Assembly (NCBI GenBank): GCA_902792635.1
Contig: CADBAG010000004.1
Coordinates: 62,001 to 126,000, forward strand
DNA from: an uncultured Prevotellaceae bacterium
GTDB taxonomy: Bacteria; Bacteroidota; Bacteroidia; Bacteroidales; Bacteroidaceae
Reading direction: 5' to 3'
Length of the DNA: 64,000 nt
Shown piece by piece: positions 16,475-24,381 of this stretch; position 1 is the stretch's first letter; each line of letters begins with the position of its first letter. Under the pieces are notes generated by a model, which saw only the letters and a list, made by a program, of their open reading frames with translations, was not told the DNA's origin and made no database searches. The translations under genes and the position numbers were made by a program.

Positions 16475-17815
16475 ATGTCGAATAAACTCTGGGAAAAGAA
16501 CTTTGAAGTCAACAAAGAGATAGAACGGTTCACCGTAGGCCGCGACCGTGAGATGGACCTCTACCTCGCCAAATATGATGTGCTCGGATCGATGGCACAT
16601 ATCACGATGCTGGAGAGCATCGGTTTGCTGACGAAAGATGAGCTGACGAAGCTCCTCGCTGAGTTGAAGAATATCTACCAGCTCTGTGAGGAAGGCAAGT
16701 TCGTGATCGAGAAAGACGTGGAAGACGTCCACTCACAGGTGGAGTTGCTCCTCACCCGCAAGCTCGGTGACATCGGCAAGAAGATCCACTCCGGCCGTTC
16801 CCGCAACGATCAGGTGCTCGTAGATCTGAAGCTCTTCACACGCCATGCTCTCATGGATGTTGTTGACAACGTCAAGGTTCTCTTCGATGAGCTTATTCAG
16901 AAGAGCAATCAGTACAAGGATGTGCTCATGCCGGGCTACACCCATCTGCAGATTGCCATGCCATCGAGTTTCGGCCTCTGGTTCGGTGCCTACGCCGAGA
17001 GCCTTGCCGACGACATGCTCTATCTCCAGGCTGCCTGGCGCATGACGAACCGCAACCCGCTCGGCTCCGCAGCAGGCTACGGCAGCAGTTTCCCGCTCAA
17101 CCGTCAGATGACGACCGACCTTCTCGGCTTCGACTCGATGGACTACAACGTGGTCTATGCACAGATGGGCCGTGGCAAGATGGAGCGCAATGTAGCGTTC
17201 GCCATGGCAACTGTCGCAGGCACCTTGGCTAAGATGGCGTTCGATGCCTGCATGTTCAACTGCCAGAACTTCGGCTTCGTGAAACTGCCGAAGGAGTGCA
17301 CCACAGGCTCAAGCATCATGCCGCACAAGAAGAACCCGGATGTCTTCGAACTGATCCGCGCCAAGAGCAACAAGATTCAGAGTCTGCCGCAGCAGATCAT
17401 GATGATCATGAACAACCTGCCGGTAGGCTACTTCCGCGACCTGCAGATCATCAAGGAGGTGTTCCTCCCGGCTTTCGATGAGGTCAACGACTGTCTGCGC
17501 ATGGCGGCTTATATCATCAACAAGATGGAGGTCAACGAGCATATCCTCGACAACCCGATGTATGATCCAATGTTCTCCGTGGAGGAAGTCAACCACCTTG
17601 CAGCTGCCGGCATGCCGTTCCGCGATGCTTATAAGAAAGTGGGACTGGAGATTGAGGCCGGTGAGTTCAAGGCCAACAAGAATATCCACCATACACACGA
17701 GGGTTCAATCGGCAACCTGTGCAATGACAAGATTGAGGCGTTGATGGACAAGACGTTCAAGGAGTTTAACTTTGAAAAGGTCACGGATGCGGAGAAGAAA
17801 CTTTTGGGCCGGTAG
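16475..17815 (+). CDS. argH: Argininosuccinate lyase
   Basis: Splits argininosuccinate into arginine and fumarate, the last step of arginine synthesis; active as a tetramer in the cytosol. The 446-residue protein has the fumarase-superfamily signature GSSIMPHKKNP at residues 278-288, plus HSGRSRNDQV near 105-114 and PGYTHLQIAMP near 153-163. No other arg gene is in the window. Its 3' end overlaps the next gene by 29 bases. Confidence 0.95.
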   Translation: MSNKLWEKNFEVNKEIERFTVGRDREMDLYLAKYDVLGSMAHITMLESIGLLTKDELTKLLAELKNIYQLCEEGKFVIEKDVEDVHSQVELLLTRKLGDIGKKIHSGRSRNDQVLVDLKLFTRHALMDVVDNVKVLFDELIQKSNQYKDVLMPGYTHLQIAMPSSFGLWFGAYAESLADDMLYLQAAWRMTNRNPLGSAAGYGSSFPLNRQMTTDLLGFDSMDYNVVYAQMGRGKMERNVAFAMATVAGTLAKMAFDACMFNCQNFGFVKLPKECTTGSSIMPHKKNPDVFELIRAKSNKIQSLPQQIMMIMNNLPVGYFRDLQIIKEVFLPAFDEVNDCLRMAAYIINKMEVNEHILDNPMYDPMFSVEEVNHLAAAGMPFRDAYKKVGLEIEAGEFKANKNIHHTHEGSIGNLCNDKIEALMDKTFKEFNFEKVTDAEKKLLGR

Positions 17816-18389
17816 TATCCTCTGTCTGTTGAGTCTGTGGGGCGTGGGCACACTGCTCACGTCGTGCACGTCGGACGATGACACCTACAGCAGTATGCAT
17901 CTTGGCATCTACATCAACAATGCCACCCACCAGGATGCAACGTTAGCTTCGGCTATGAACGCTGCGTCACCGGGTGTGTTCTGTCTCATCAAATACAATG
18001 CTTCAAAGAAAGCTTTTGCTTTCTCTTCCAACCAGGGATTGAGCAGCACAAGTGCCATGACAGCCATCGAGCAGCAGCAAGGATTCTCTACGCGGATAGG
18101 CTTGAACAACGGTCTCATTGTTGGTTATGGTAACCTCTCTACCGATGTGTCGGGAGGTTACACCTTCTATGCCTACGATGCGCAATGCCCCAACTGCTTC
18201 GACTACAACGCCATCCCTATGAAGAGCTATCCGCTTACGATGAACTCGGCAGGCATGGCGACATGCTCCAACTGCAAGCGGCAATACAACATGAACACGG
18301 GTGGCAATTGCACAAACAACTCCGGCAAAGGCATGACGCGCTACCGCTGCTCTACAACGGGAGCGTTGGGGTATCTGGTCGTTAACTAA
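17787..18389 (+). CDS. Lipoprotein with paired Cys motifs, function unknown
   Basis: A 200-residue protein with a lipoprotein signal MRRRNFWAGSILCLLSLWG followed by lipobox LLTSC, so it should be anchored in a membrane. The C-terminal half has two spaced pairs, AQCPNCFDYN and ATCSNCKRQYNMNTGGNC. The NTGG-type motif near the second pair resembles Rieske-like or zinc-binding Bacteroidota lipoproteins, but the His ligands of a true Rieske centre are not evident. It overlaps argH in another frame; the start at 17787 is the one that gives an intact signal peptide. Confidence 0.7.
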   Translation: MRRRNFWAGSILCLLSLWGVGTLLTSCTSDDDTYSSMHLGIYINNATHQDATLASAMNAASPGVFCLIKYNASKKAFAFSSNQGLSSTSAMTAIEQQQGFSTRIGLNNGLIVGYGNLSTDVSGGYTFYAYDAQCPNCFDYNAIPMKSYPLTMNSAGMATCSNCKRQYNMNTGGNCTNNSGKGMTRYRCSTTGALGYLVVN

Positions 18390-18450
18390 ACAACGGCCTG
18401 TGCAACCAATAACTTAAACGATGTTCCGGTTTTCAGATTGATTTTGAAAA

Positions 18451-18695
18451 ACAACCTCGGAGAGGTTGAACTTGGTTAGCCCCAGGTGAGGAGCGCAGCG
18501 ACGTAACCTGGGGTCTATGTGTGGCGAGAACACGTTGAAAGGTGTCCTCGAAGAGGGCAAACCTTGGTAGGGCGCTGGTCTTTACAGGTTCGCCCTCTTC
18601 GAGGACGACTGTTCAGATATACTGCTGATGTCCACCCCAGGTTTCGTCGCTGCGCTCCTTACCTGGGGCTAACCATATTGGCCCCCTTCGGGGAC
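18451..18695. repeat. Hairpin-cassette element C1 (GGGGTGCTGG-type core)
   Basis: In order: AACCTCGGAGAGGTT hairpin; a CCCCAGGT..ACCTGGGG hairpin; a TCCTCGAAGAGG hairpin; a central stretch TTGGTAGGGCGCTGGT; then the same hairpins in reverse order, ending in GGCCCCCTTCGGGG. It fills the gap between two convergent genes. The right end contributes the last 11 codons and stop of mutY (18659-18694). Confidence 0.8.
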
Positions 18696-19750
18696 TTTAC
18701 CAAACCGAAATCCGGAAGAACCTTAAACAACCTTTCAACCAATCTCGGTACGGCATACTTTTTAAGTTCTTCTTCCTTTATCCAAATATAATCCTCAGGA
18801 AGTATCGGCCGTGTATCTGTTTCCAAGCAATAGAAGTCGGCAAGCAAGATGCGATGCGTAAGAACATGCTTGACGCCTGAAGCAAGCAGCGTAAGTTTGC
18901 CTCTCCACTCCGGCAATGACTGATCCTCAAACAAAGGTGGCTCCCACAATCCCTGCCAGATATCTCCAGCACCACGACGGTGGATAGCTGTATAACCCTT
19001 GCAACGAACGTATATATAAATAATGTGTCGGGTGGCGACCTTCGTCTTCCCTTTCTTTACAGGAAGACTTGCTATTCTATCTTCCCGATAAGCCACGCAC
19101 TCTTCTACAAACGGACAATCTTCACAACAAGGCGACTGTGGCGTACACTGTGTCGCACCAAAATCCATCACGGCCTGATTGAAAAGACTGGCCCCACTCA
19201 TCATGCCCCCAAAAGGAGAAGGCACAGTATCCGGTACATCTTTTATCAAACTCTCGGCAAGCGCCGCAAACGTCTTCTTGCCTATTGTCGTATCGATAGG
19301 GGTGTCGATACCATAGAGTCGTGAGAGCACACGATAGAAGTTGCCGTCAACCGCTGCCACCTTGATGCCAAAAGCAAACGAGGCGATAGCTGCCGCTGTG
19401 TAGTCGCCCACGCCTTTTAATTGTCTTATCTCCCCAAGCGTATTAGGAAATTGTCCCAATGCCACGATCTGTTTCGCCGCATAATGAAGGTTTCGTGCCC
19501 GCGAATAGTAGCCCAAGCCTTGCCACTCTTTCAGCACTTCATCTTCCGTAGCATTGGCAAGGTCTTCCACCGTCGGCCACCGCTCCACGAACCGCTGCCA
19601 ATAAGCCATACCCTGACTGATCCGCGTCTGCTGAAGGATAATCTCGCTCAGCCAGATGCGATAAGGATCGAGCGTATGGCGCCATGGCAAGTCACGCGCA
19701 TGAGCCTCAAACCACCGGGAAAGAATAGAAAAGAAATGATTGGATGTCAT
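18659..19750 (-). CDS. mutY: A/G-specific adenine glycosylase
   Basis: Removes adenine mispaired with 8-oxoguanine. The 363-residue protein has the catalytic-Glu segment WLSEIILQQTRI, the HhH motif LKGVGDYTAAAIASFAFG, the Asp-bearing AAVDGNFYRVLSRLYG, and a [4Fe-4S] cluster C-x6-C-x2-C-x5-C (CTPQSPCCEDCPFVEEC). A C-terminal NUDIX-like domain reads the 8-oxoG strand. The last 11 residues (SPKGANMVSPR) and the stop are encoded by repeat C1, so the native tail was probably replaced. Promoter TAACTTTG (19756-19763) lies so close to the ATG that the mRNA may be leaderless. Confidence 0.94.
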   Translation of the reverse strand: MTSNHFFSILSRWFEAHARDLPWRHTLDPYRIWLSEIILQQTRISQGMAYWQRFVERWPTVEDLANATEDEVLKEWQGLGYYSRARNLHYAAKQIVALGQFPNTLGEIRQLKGVGDYTAAAIASFAFGIKVAAVDGNFYRVLSRLYGIDTPIDTTIGKKTFAALAESLIKDVPDTVPSPFGGMMSGASLFNQAVMDFGATQCTPQSPCCEDCPFVEECVAYREDRIASLPVKKGKTKVATRHIIYIYVRCKGYTAIHRRGAGDIWQGLWEPPLFEDQSLPEWRGKLTLLASGVKHVLTHRILLADFYCLETDTRPILPEDYIWIKEEELKKYAVPRLVERLFKVLPDFGLVKSPKGANMVSPR

Positions 19751-19755
19751 AACTA

Positions 19756-19763
19756 CAAAGTTA
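19756..19763 (-). promoter_or_regulatory. -7 box of mutY
   Basis: TAACTTTG on the minus strand ends 5 bases before the start codon at 19750, predicting a leaderless or nearly leaderless message. Confidence 0.6.
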
Positions 19764-19767
19764 ACAA

Positions 19768-19829
19768 AAAATTCTCAATTCTCTTTCTCAAAATTCTCAA
19801 TTCTCTTTCTCAAAATTCTCAATTCTTTC
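19768..19829. repeat. Tandem 22-bp direct repeat upstream of mutY
   Basis: Two full copies and one shortened copy (19768-19789, 19790-19811, 19812-19829) of an AT-rich unit containing AAATTCTCAATTCTCT. They overlap the region where the mutY -33 element would lie. Confidence 0.8.
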
Positions 19830-19876
19830 TTTAAGCAAGGCCATATTGAGAACTTTAACTCAAATTAATATGAAGA

Positions 19877-19892
19877 GGTAACAAAGGTTACC
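19877..19892. promoter_or_regulatory. FNR/CRP-type operator of hcp (HcpR-like)
   Basis: GGTAAC-AAAG-GTTACC is a perfect 6+6 inverted repeat with a 4-base spacer. Its centre (19884.5) is about 41.5 bases before the transcription start predicted from the -7 box, the position used by CRP/FNR-family activators. Known HcpR regulators activate hcp in anaerobes under nitrosative stress, so HcpR is the likely binder; no such gene is in this window. Confidence 0.65.
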
Positions 19893-19913
19893 ACCACTCA
19901 TTTTTTATACCCG

Positions 19914-19921
19914 TACCTTTG
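19914..19921 (+). promoter_or_regulatory. -7 box of hcp
   Basis: TACCTTTG. No TTTG stands at the -33 position, consistent with dependence on an activator bound at 19877-19892. Confidence 0.7.
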
Positions 19922-19925
19922 CACC

Positions 19926-19993
19926 CGTATTACAAAAACAGCGTATTACAACATACGTATTATAACAACGTATTATAACAACGTATTATAAGA
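19926..19993 (+). repeat. Five-copy CGTATTA repeat in the hcp leader
   Basis: CGTATTACAA or CGTATTATAA recurs at 19926, 19942, 19956, 19969 and 19982 with 13-16 base spacing, covering most of the untranslated leader of hcp. The role is unknown. Confidence 0.75.
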
Positions 19994-20027
19994 ACATTAC
20001 TAAAAAGAATTTTCTAATAAGATTATT

Positions 20028-21671
20028 ATGGCTAACATGTTTTGCTTTCAGTGTCAGGAGACAGCCAAAGGTACGGGCTGTACAGTGCGTGGTGTCTGTG
20101 GTAAGGCTCCCGAGACCAGTCGTTGGATGGACCTTCTGCTGAGCGTCGTTCGCGGCGTCGGCAGCATCTATCATTCTCTTCTTGAGAATGGTGCCAAGGA
20201 TGATGTCAAGGTCGACGACTTTATCATCGATGCACTCTTCGCTACTATCACCAACGCCAACTTCGACGATGCAGCTCTGCTCGCTAAGGTCGACAACGGA
20301 ATCGCTATCAAGAAGCAGTTGCTCGACGAGGCAGCAAAGAATGGCGTCAAGCTCCCCGCTTACCACGAGGTAGAATGGGGCGGCGAGAAGGCTGACTACG
20401 AGACTGAGGGCGACAAGGAGACCGTGCTCCGCGAGAGCAACGAGGACATCCGCTCCCTCAAGGAGACTATCGTCCTTGGCCTCAAGGGTATGGCTGCTTA
20501 CTATGAGCACGCTGCACGCATCGGCTACCGCGACGAGAGCATCGTCCGCTTCATGGCTAAGGCCCTCGACGGCATCACGAACCCCAATGCTACAGCCGAC
20601 GAGCTGCTGCCGCTGCTGCTGGAGACCGGTAAGTTCGGTGTCGACGTCATGGCTCTCCTCGACAAGGCAAACACATCGGCTTACGGCAACCCTGAGCTGA
20701 CAAAGGTGAACATCGGTGTAGGCAAGCGCCCGGGTATCCTCATCAGCGGCCATGACCTCCACGATCTCGCTGACCTCTTGGAGCAGACTGAGGGCACAGG
20801 CATCGACGTCTATACTCACGGCGAGATGCTGCCGGCTCACTACTATCCCGAGCTGAAGAAATACAAGCACCTCGTAGGCAACTACGGTAACGCTTGGTGG
20901 AAGCAGAAAGAGGAGTTCTCTCACTTCAATGGCCCTATCGTGTTCACGACCAACTGTATCGTTCCTCCTTCACCAAACGCCAACTATAAGGACCGCGTGT
21001 TCACTTCCAACTCCACCGGCTTCCCCGGATGGAAGTATATCCCCACAAAGGCTGACGGCCACAAGGACTTCTCTGAGGTCATCGAGATGGCTCGTCACTG
21101 CCAGGCTCCTGAGGAGATCGAGCACGGAGAGATCGTCGGCGGATTCGCTCACAACCAGGTCTTCGCTCTCGCTGACAAGGTTGTAGAGGCCGTGAAGAGC
21201 GGTGCCATCCGTAAGTTCGTAGTCATGAGTGGCTGCGACGGCCGCATGAAGAGCCGCAACTACTATGCCGACTTCGCCCAGGCACTGCCGAAGGATGTCG
21301 TCATCCTCACTTCTGGCTGCGCTAAGTATAAGTACAATAAACTGAACCTCGGCGACATCAACGGCATCCCCCGTGTGCTCGACGCCGGTCAGTGCAACGA
21401 CAGCTACTCTTGGGCTGTGGTAGCCTTGAAGCTGAAAGAGATCTTCGGTGCCAACGACATCAACGACCTCCCCATCTCCTTCAATATCGCCTGGTATGAG
21501 CAGAAAGCCGTCATCGTGCTCCTCGCCCTGCTGAGCCTCGGCATTAAGAACATCCACATCGGCCCAACGCTCCCCGCCTTCGTCTCTCCCGGCATTCTGA
21601 AAGTGCTGCAGGACAACTTTGGCCTTGGCACCATCTCTACAGTGGACGATGACCTGAAGATCATGGGATAA
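20028..21671 (+). CDS. hcp: Hydroxylamine reductase / hybrid cluster protein
   Basis: An Fe-S protein that reduces hydroxylamine and, more physiologically, nitric oxide. The 547-residue product starts [18 protein letters not shown] with cluster cysteines C-x2-C-x8-C-x5-C, and has the hybrid-cluster residues in [58 protein letters not shown] and [10 protein letters not shown]. The size fits the short class without the extra N-terminal insert. It is monocistronic with an upstream operator and a downstream terminator; no hcr reductase is adjacent. Confidence 0.96.
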   Translation: MANMFCFQCQETAKGTGCTVRGVCGKAPETSRWMDLLLSVVRGVGSIYHSLLENGAKDDVKVDDFIIDALFATITNANFDDAALLAKVDNGIAIKKQLLDEAAKNGVKLPAYHEVEWGGEKADYETEGDKETVLRESNEDIRSLKETIVLGLKGMAAYYEHAARIGYRDESIVRFMAKALDGITNPNATADELLPLLLETGKFGVDVMALLDKANTSAYGNPELTKVNIGVGKRPGILISGHDLHDLADLLEQTEGTGIDVYTHGEMLPAHYYPELKKYKHLVGNYGNAWWKQKEEFSHFNGPIVFTTNCIVPPSPNANYKDRVFTSNSTGFPGWKYIPTKADGHKDFSEVIEMARHCQAPEEIEHGEIVGGFAHNQVFALADKVVEAVKSGAIRKFVVMSGCDGRMKSRNYYADFAQALPKDVVILTSGCAKYKYNKLNLGDINGIPRVLDAGQCNDSYSWAVVALKLKEIFGANDINDLPISFNIAWYEQKAVIVLLALLSLGIKNIHIGPTLPAFVSPGILKVLQDNFGLGTISTVDDDLKIMG

Positions 21672-21712
21672 GTATTTCAGGATAGAATCATAGTTATAAG
21701 ATTAAGATCACG

Positions 21713-21746
21713 ATGAAAGCTCGGCATGTTGTCGGGCTTTCATTTT
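21713..21746 (+). terminator. Terminator after hcp
   Basis: TGAAAGC(TCG) pairs with (CGG)GCTTTCA, followed by a T-rich ATTTTAAT. It lies about 40 bases after the stop. Confidence 0.7.
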
Positions 21747-21766
21747 AATGCTTTCTTCATATCCTT

Positions 21767-21792
21767 GCAAAAGCAACGTAACATGCTTTTGC
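21767..21792. promoter_or_regulatory. 9-bp inverted repeat upstream of the phosphoesterase gene
   Basis: GCAAAAGCA (21767-21775) and TGCTTTTGC (21784-21792) are perfect reverse complements with an 8-base spacer. It could be an operator or RNA hairpin; no T run follows. A poor -7 match (TAATTTG, one base short) lies near 21830. Confidence 0.4.
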
Positions 21793-21862
21793 GACCTTTG
21801 CAATCGAAAAAGATAAGTATCTTATTTAGGATAATTTGCAAGGTCGTAAATATACAAGGAAT

Positions 21863-23164
21863 ATGAAGAAAGTCTTATTATGGGTACTGCTCTGCGTGTT
21901 TCTGACTTCATTCGTGAAGCCACTGCCAACCACAAGTACTGCGCCCATCAAGCCACTGAAGCTTGTCGTCCTCTCTGATGTTCACCTCATGGCTCCCCAG
22001 TTGTTGGAGCAAGACGACTCTGCTTTCCAAGCTTATCTCGACGGTGACCGCAAACTGCTGAAAGAAAGCAGCGAGATACTCGACAGCATCTCCATTCGCG
22101 TGCTCGCCGAACACCCACAAGTCCTTTTCATCTGCGGCGACCTCACAAAAGACGGAGAGCTTGTCTCTCACCGCATGCTTCACGACCGTTACCTAAAACA
22201 ATTTATAAAGCGCGGCATCCGGGTCTTCGTGGTTCCCGGCAACCACGATGTCAACAACCCGCATGCCGTTATCTATGAAGGGGCCAAGCATCAGCGCACC
22301 ACAACCGTTACCCCTAAGCAATTCGTCTCTATCTACAAAGACTGCGGCTACGGCAATGCCATCGCCCGCGACCCACAGTCGCTGAGCTATGTAGCCCAAC
22401 TGCAGCCGGGCCTCCGCCTCCTCGCCCTCGACGCCTGCCGCTATGAGGACAACAACTTTGACAAAAATACGTGCGTGACCGCTGGACGCCTCAAGCCCGA
22501 AACCATCAAATTTATCCGCAAACAGGTAGAGGCTGCTCACCGCGCCGGCTGCAAGGTCATAGCCATGATGCATCATGGTGTCGTGCCCCACTTCTCTATG
22601 GAAGGCAAAATTCTCTCTGAGTATCTCGTAAAAGACTATGACCAGATTGGAAAGATGCTCGATGACTTAGGTGTTCACGTCATCTTCACAGGTCACCTTC
22701 ACTCTCACGATGTAGCAAAGAGCGGCAACCTCTACGATGTAGAGACGGGTTCCACCGTAAGCTATCCCCATCCTTACCGCATCGTGACACTGAGAAACAA
22801 CATCATGGATATCCACACGAAACATCTTCCACAGGTTGCCTCACTGGAGAAGCAAGGCATCAAGATGACAGATAAGTCGAAGAAGTTTGCTATCCTCACC
22901 GTGGAAAAGATAACCAACAAATACCTTCCTGCCTCCACTCCTGCACCTGCCAAGAAAGCCATCGGAGAAATGCTCGGTCAGGCCTACATCACCACGCTCT
23001 ATGGCGATGAGAATCCAAGCAAAGCCTTCCTTCAGCAGAAGCAGCGCATCGTCGACGCCATCAGTCTTATAGACCCTAACAAGGCCAAATTTGTCGATGC
23101 CATTGCCACATCGCTCACAACGGATACGACACCGGCAGACAATAATGTTCAGATAACATATTAG
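21863..23164 (+). CDS. Secreted calcineurin-like metallophosphoesterase
   Basis: A 433-residue protein with an N-terminal signal or anchor (MKKVLLWVLLCVFLTSFV) and the full set of metal-binding motifs: LSDVHL, CGDLTKDGE, VPGNHD, MMHHGV and GHLHSHD. It should hydrolyse phosphoesters in the periplasm or outside; the substrate is unknown. ATG 21863 with AAGGA upstream is preferred over an in-frame start 27 bases earlier. The last 130 residues past the metal site are family-specific. Confidence 0.86.
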   Translation: MKKVLLWVLLCVFLTSFVKPLPTTSTAPIKPLKLVVLSDVHLMAPQLLEQDDSAFQAYLDGDRKLLKESSEILDSISIRVLAEHPQVLFICGDLTKDGELVSHRMLHDRYLKQFIKRGIRVFVVPGNHDVNNPHAVIYEGAKHQRTTTVTPKQFVSIYKDCGYGNAIARDPQSLSYVAQLQPGLRLLALDACRYEDNNFDKNTCVTAGRLKPETIKFIRKQVEAAHRAGCKVIAMMHHGVVPHFSMEGKILSEYLVKDYDQIGKMLDDLGVHVIFTGHLHSHDVAKSGNLYDVETGSTVSYPHPYRIVTLRNNIMDIHTKHLPQVASLEKQGIKMTDKSKKFAILTVEKITNKYLPASTPAPAKKAIGEMLGQAYITTLYGDENPSKAFLQQKQRIVDAISLIDPNKAKFVDAIATSLTTDTTPADNNVQITY

Positions 23165-23174
23165 CAGTATCAAA

Positions 23175-23203
23175 TGCAGGGGCGGCCATTGTGGCCGTCC
23201 GCA
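23175..23203. repeat. GGGCGGCC hairpin repeat, copy 4 (diverged)
   Basis: TGCAGGGGCGGCC and GGCCGTCCGCA arms. The outer pairs differ from other copies but still match each other (TGC/GCA). Confidence 0.7.
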
Positions 23204-23233
23204 ATGGTAAAATCAAATATCAAAAACAAATAA

Positions 23234-23482
23234 ATGAGAAAGAACCTTCTGATGGGAGTATGCCTTATCTCGGCACTCTCACTACATGGCCTCTGCAACT
23301 TCAATCTCGGATGGCATTGCCAGCCCGCCAAGGTCTATTACGAGATCGGCGTCTTCGGCAAGAACATCTTTGATCAGAAGTATATCGTTGATGCCGGCAA
23401 CTCCGGACGCAACATCGGCTTCCCGACCTTCATCGGCGGCACCCGCTCGGTGATTGGCGTACAAGCTAAGATCGGATTCTAA
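23234..23482 (+). pseudogene. Remnant of a TonB-dependent outer-membrane receptor
   Basis: An 82-codon frame made of a signal-peptide-like start (MRKNLLMGVCLISALSLHG) joined almost directly to a receptor C-terminus: GVFGKNIFDQKYIVDAGNSG and, at the very end, a barrel strand SVIGVQAKIGF. The NIFDxKYIVDAGN and terminal aromatic residue are typical of the last strands of a TonB receptor, normally 700-1000 residues. Plug and most of the barrel are missing, so an internal deletion is inferred. Hairpin repeats flank it on both sides. Confidence 0.7.
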
Positions 23483-23496
23483 ACACCTCACTTGCT

Positions 23497-23520
23497 ATGG
23501 CCGCCCCCAGGAGCGGCCAC
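23497..23520. repeat. GGGCGGCC hairpin repeat, copy 5 (diverged)
   Basis: TGGCCGC and GCGGCCA arms around a CCCCAGGA loop, just after the receptor remnant. Confidence 0.6.
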
Positions 23521-23543
23521 TACATGCAGGAGTAATTATTATA

Positions 23544-23589
23544 AGATGGCAAAGAAAAAAGCATTTTCTCTTTGCCATCTTTTTTTTTC
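23544..23589 (+). terminator. Strong terminator before the PIN module
   Basis: AGATGGCAAAGA and TCTTTGCCATCT arms (12 bp perfect), followed by nine T. Confidence 0.88.
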
Positions 23590-23593
23590 TACC

Positions 23594-23601
23594 TATCTTT
23601 G
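23594..23601 (+). promoter_or_regulatory. -7 box of the first PIN module
   Basis: TATCTTTG, about 30 bases before the antitoxin start. A strong AGGAGG Shine-Dalgarno follows at 23620-23625, unusual for this phylum. Confidence 0.7.
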
Positions 23602-23631
23602 CAATGAAATAATAAAACTAGGAGGTTAACT

Positions 23632-23862
23632 ATGCCGTCAACTTCAACCCAATTAAACCCAACGCAGCTTCATCTTCTGAAGATGTTTTCATATGCAAAG
23701 ACTGACCGTGATTTGGATGATATCAAATCGGCTCTTTCTGCGTATTTTGCCTCCAATATAGACAAGGCAATGGACCAGTTATGGGATGACGGCTCATGGA
23801 ATAACGATAAGAACGAAGCGATCCTTAATGAACACTTACGTACACACTATGCAGGAAAGTAA
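23632..23862 (+). CDS. Putative antitoxin of a PIN-domain module
   Basis: A 76-residue protein with the pattern LHLLKMFSYAKTDRDLDDIKSALSAYFASNIDKAMDQLW and the C-terminal EAILNEHLRTHYAG. This type of short protein with an ILxEHLRTxY end is regularly found before PIN toxins in Bacteroidota; recognition is by pattern and context. The C-terminus probably binds the toxin. It is AT-rich compared with neighbours and overlaps the toxin gene by 14 bases. Confidence 0.78.
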   Translation: MPSTSTQLNPTQLHLLKMFSYAKTDRDLDDIKSALSAYFASNIDKAMDQLWDDGSWNNDKNEAILNEHLRTHYAGK

Positions 23863-24286
23863 GATTGTTCTTGACACCAACTGTCTCATTGCATCATTAT
23901 CCAAAAGAGGCAAGTATTATACAGTTTGGAAAGGACTTCAAGAAGGAAAATACATTCTATGCGTTTCCAATGAAATCTTAGATGAATATCAGGAGATTAT
24001 TGAAAGGAAGACAAATGCTTATATTGCAGAGAACGTCATTCAATTTCTCATCAACTGCAAATTTGTTGAATACCACGAACCCTCTTTTCGTTTCTGCTTA
24101 ATAGAACAAGATCCTGACGACAATAAGTTTGTAGACTGCGCTATTTCTTCTAATGCTTCTTTCATCGTTTCAAATGACCGGCACTTTAACATACTCAAAG
24201 ACATAAACTTTCCACATGTCAATGTCATTCATTTAATTGATTTCCTAAGTTTTCTTCAAGTGGACCGACATTCGTCCGAAAAATAA
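23849..24286 (+). CDS. PIN-domain toxin
   Basis: A 145-residue PIN-fold protein, a metal-dependent RNase by family. It shows VLDTNCLIASLSKRGKYYTVW with the first catalytic Asp, a conserved Glu in SNEILDEYQEII, and the late acidic pair DPDDNKFVDCAISSNASFIVSNDRHF. ATG 23849 is favoured because it starts six residues before VLDTN and overlaps the antitoxin end. An earlier in-frame ATG would read antisensibly through antitoxin sequence. The target RNA is unknown. Confidence 0.82.
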   Translation: MQESKIVLDTNCLIASLSKRGKYYTVWKGLQEGKYILCVSNEILDEYQEIIERKTNAYIAENVIQFLINCKFVEYHEPSFRFCLIEQDPDDNKFVDCAISSNASFIVSNDRHFNILKDINFPHVNVIHLIDFLSFLQVDRHSSEK

Positions 24287-24288
24287 CA

Positions 24289-24355
24289 TTCAACTGATAT
24301 CGCAATACGATTTCAATAATATCGCAATGCGATTCAACTGATATCGCGATGCGAT
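24289..24355. repeat. Three ~22-bp direct repeats upstream of a glycosyltransferase gene
   Basis: Units at 24289-24311, 24312-24333 and 24334-24355 share TTCAACTGATATCGC followed by AATNCGAT or GATGCGAT. They end 26 bases before the next ATG. Confidence 0.75.
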
Positions 24356-24381
24356 TATCATTGCAATAAAGATTTAAGACT

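Noticed and set aside
23234-23482. Complete small outer-membrane protein
   Set aside because: The sequence matches a signal peptide fused to the extreme C-terminus of a TonB receptor, so a deletion remnant is more likely; kept as a pseudogene.
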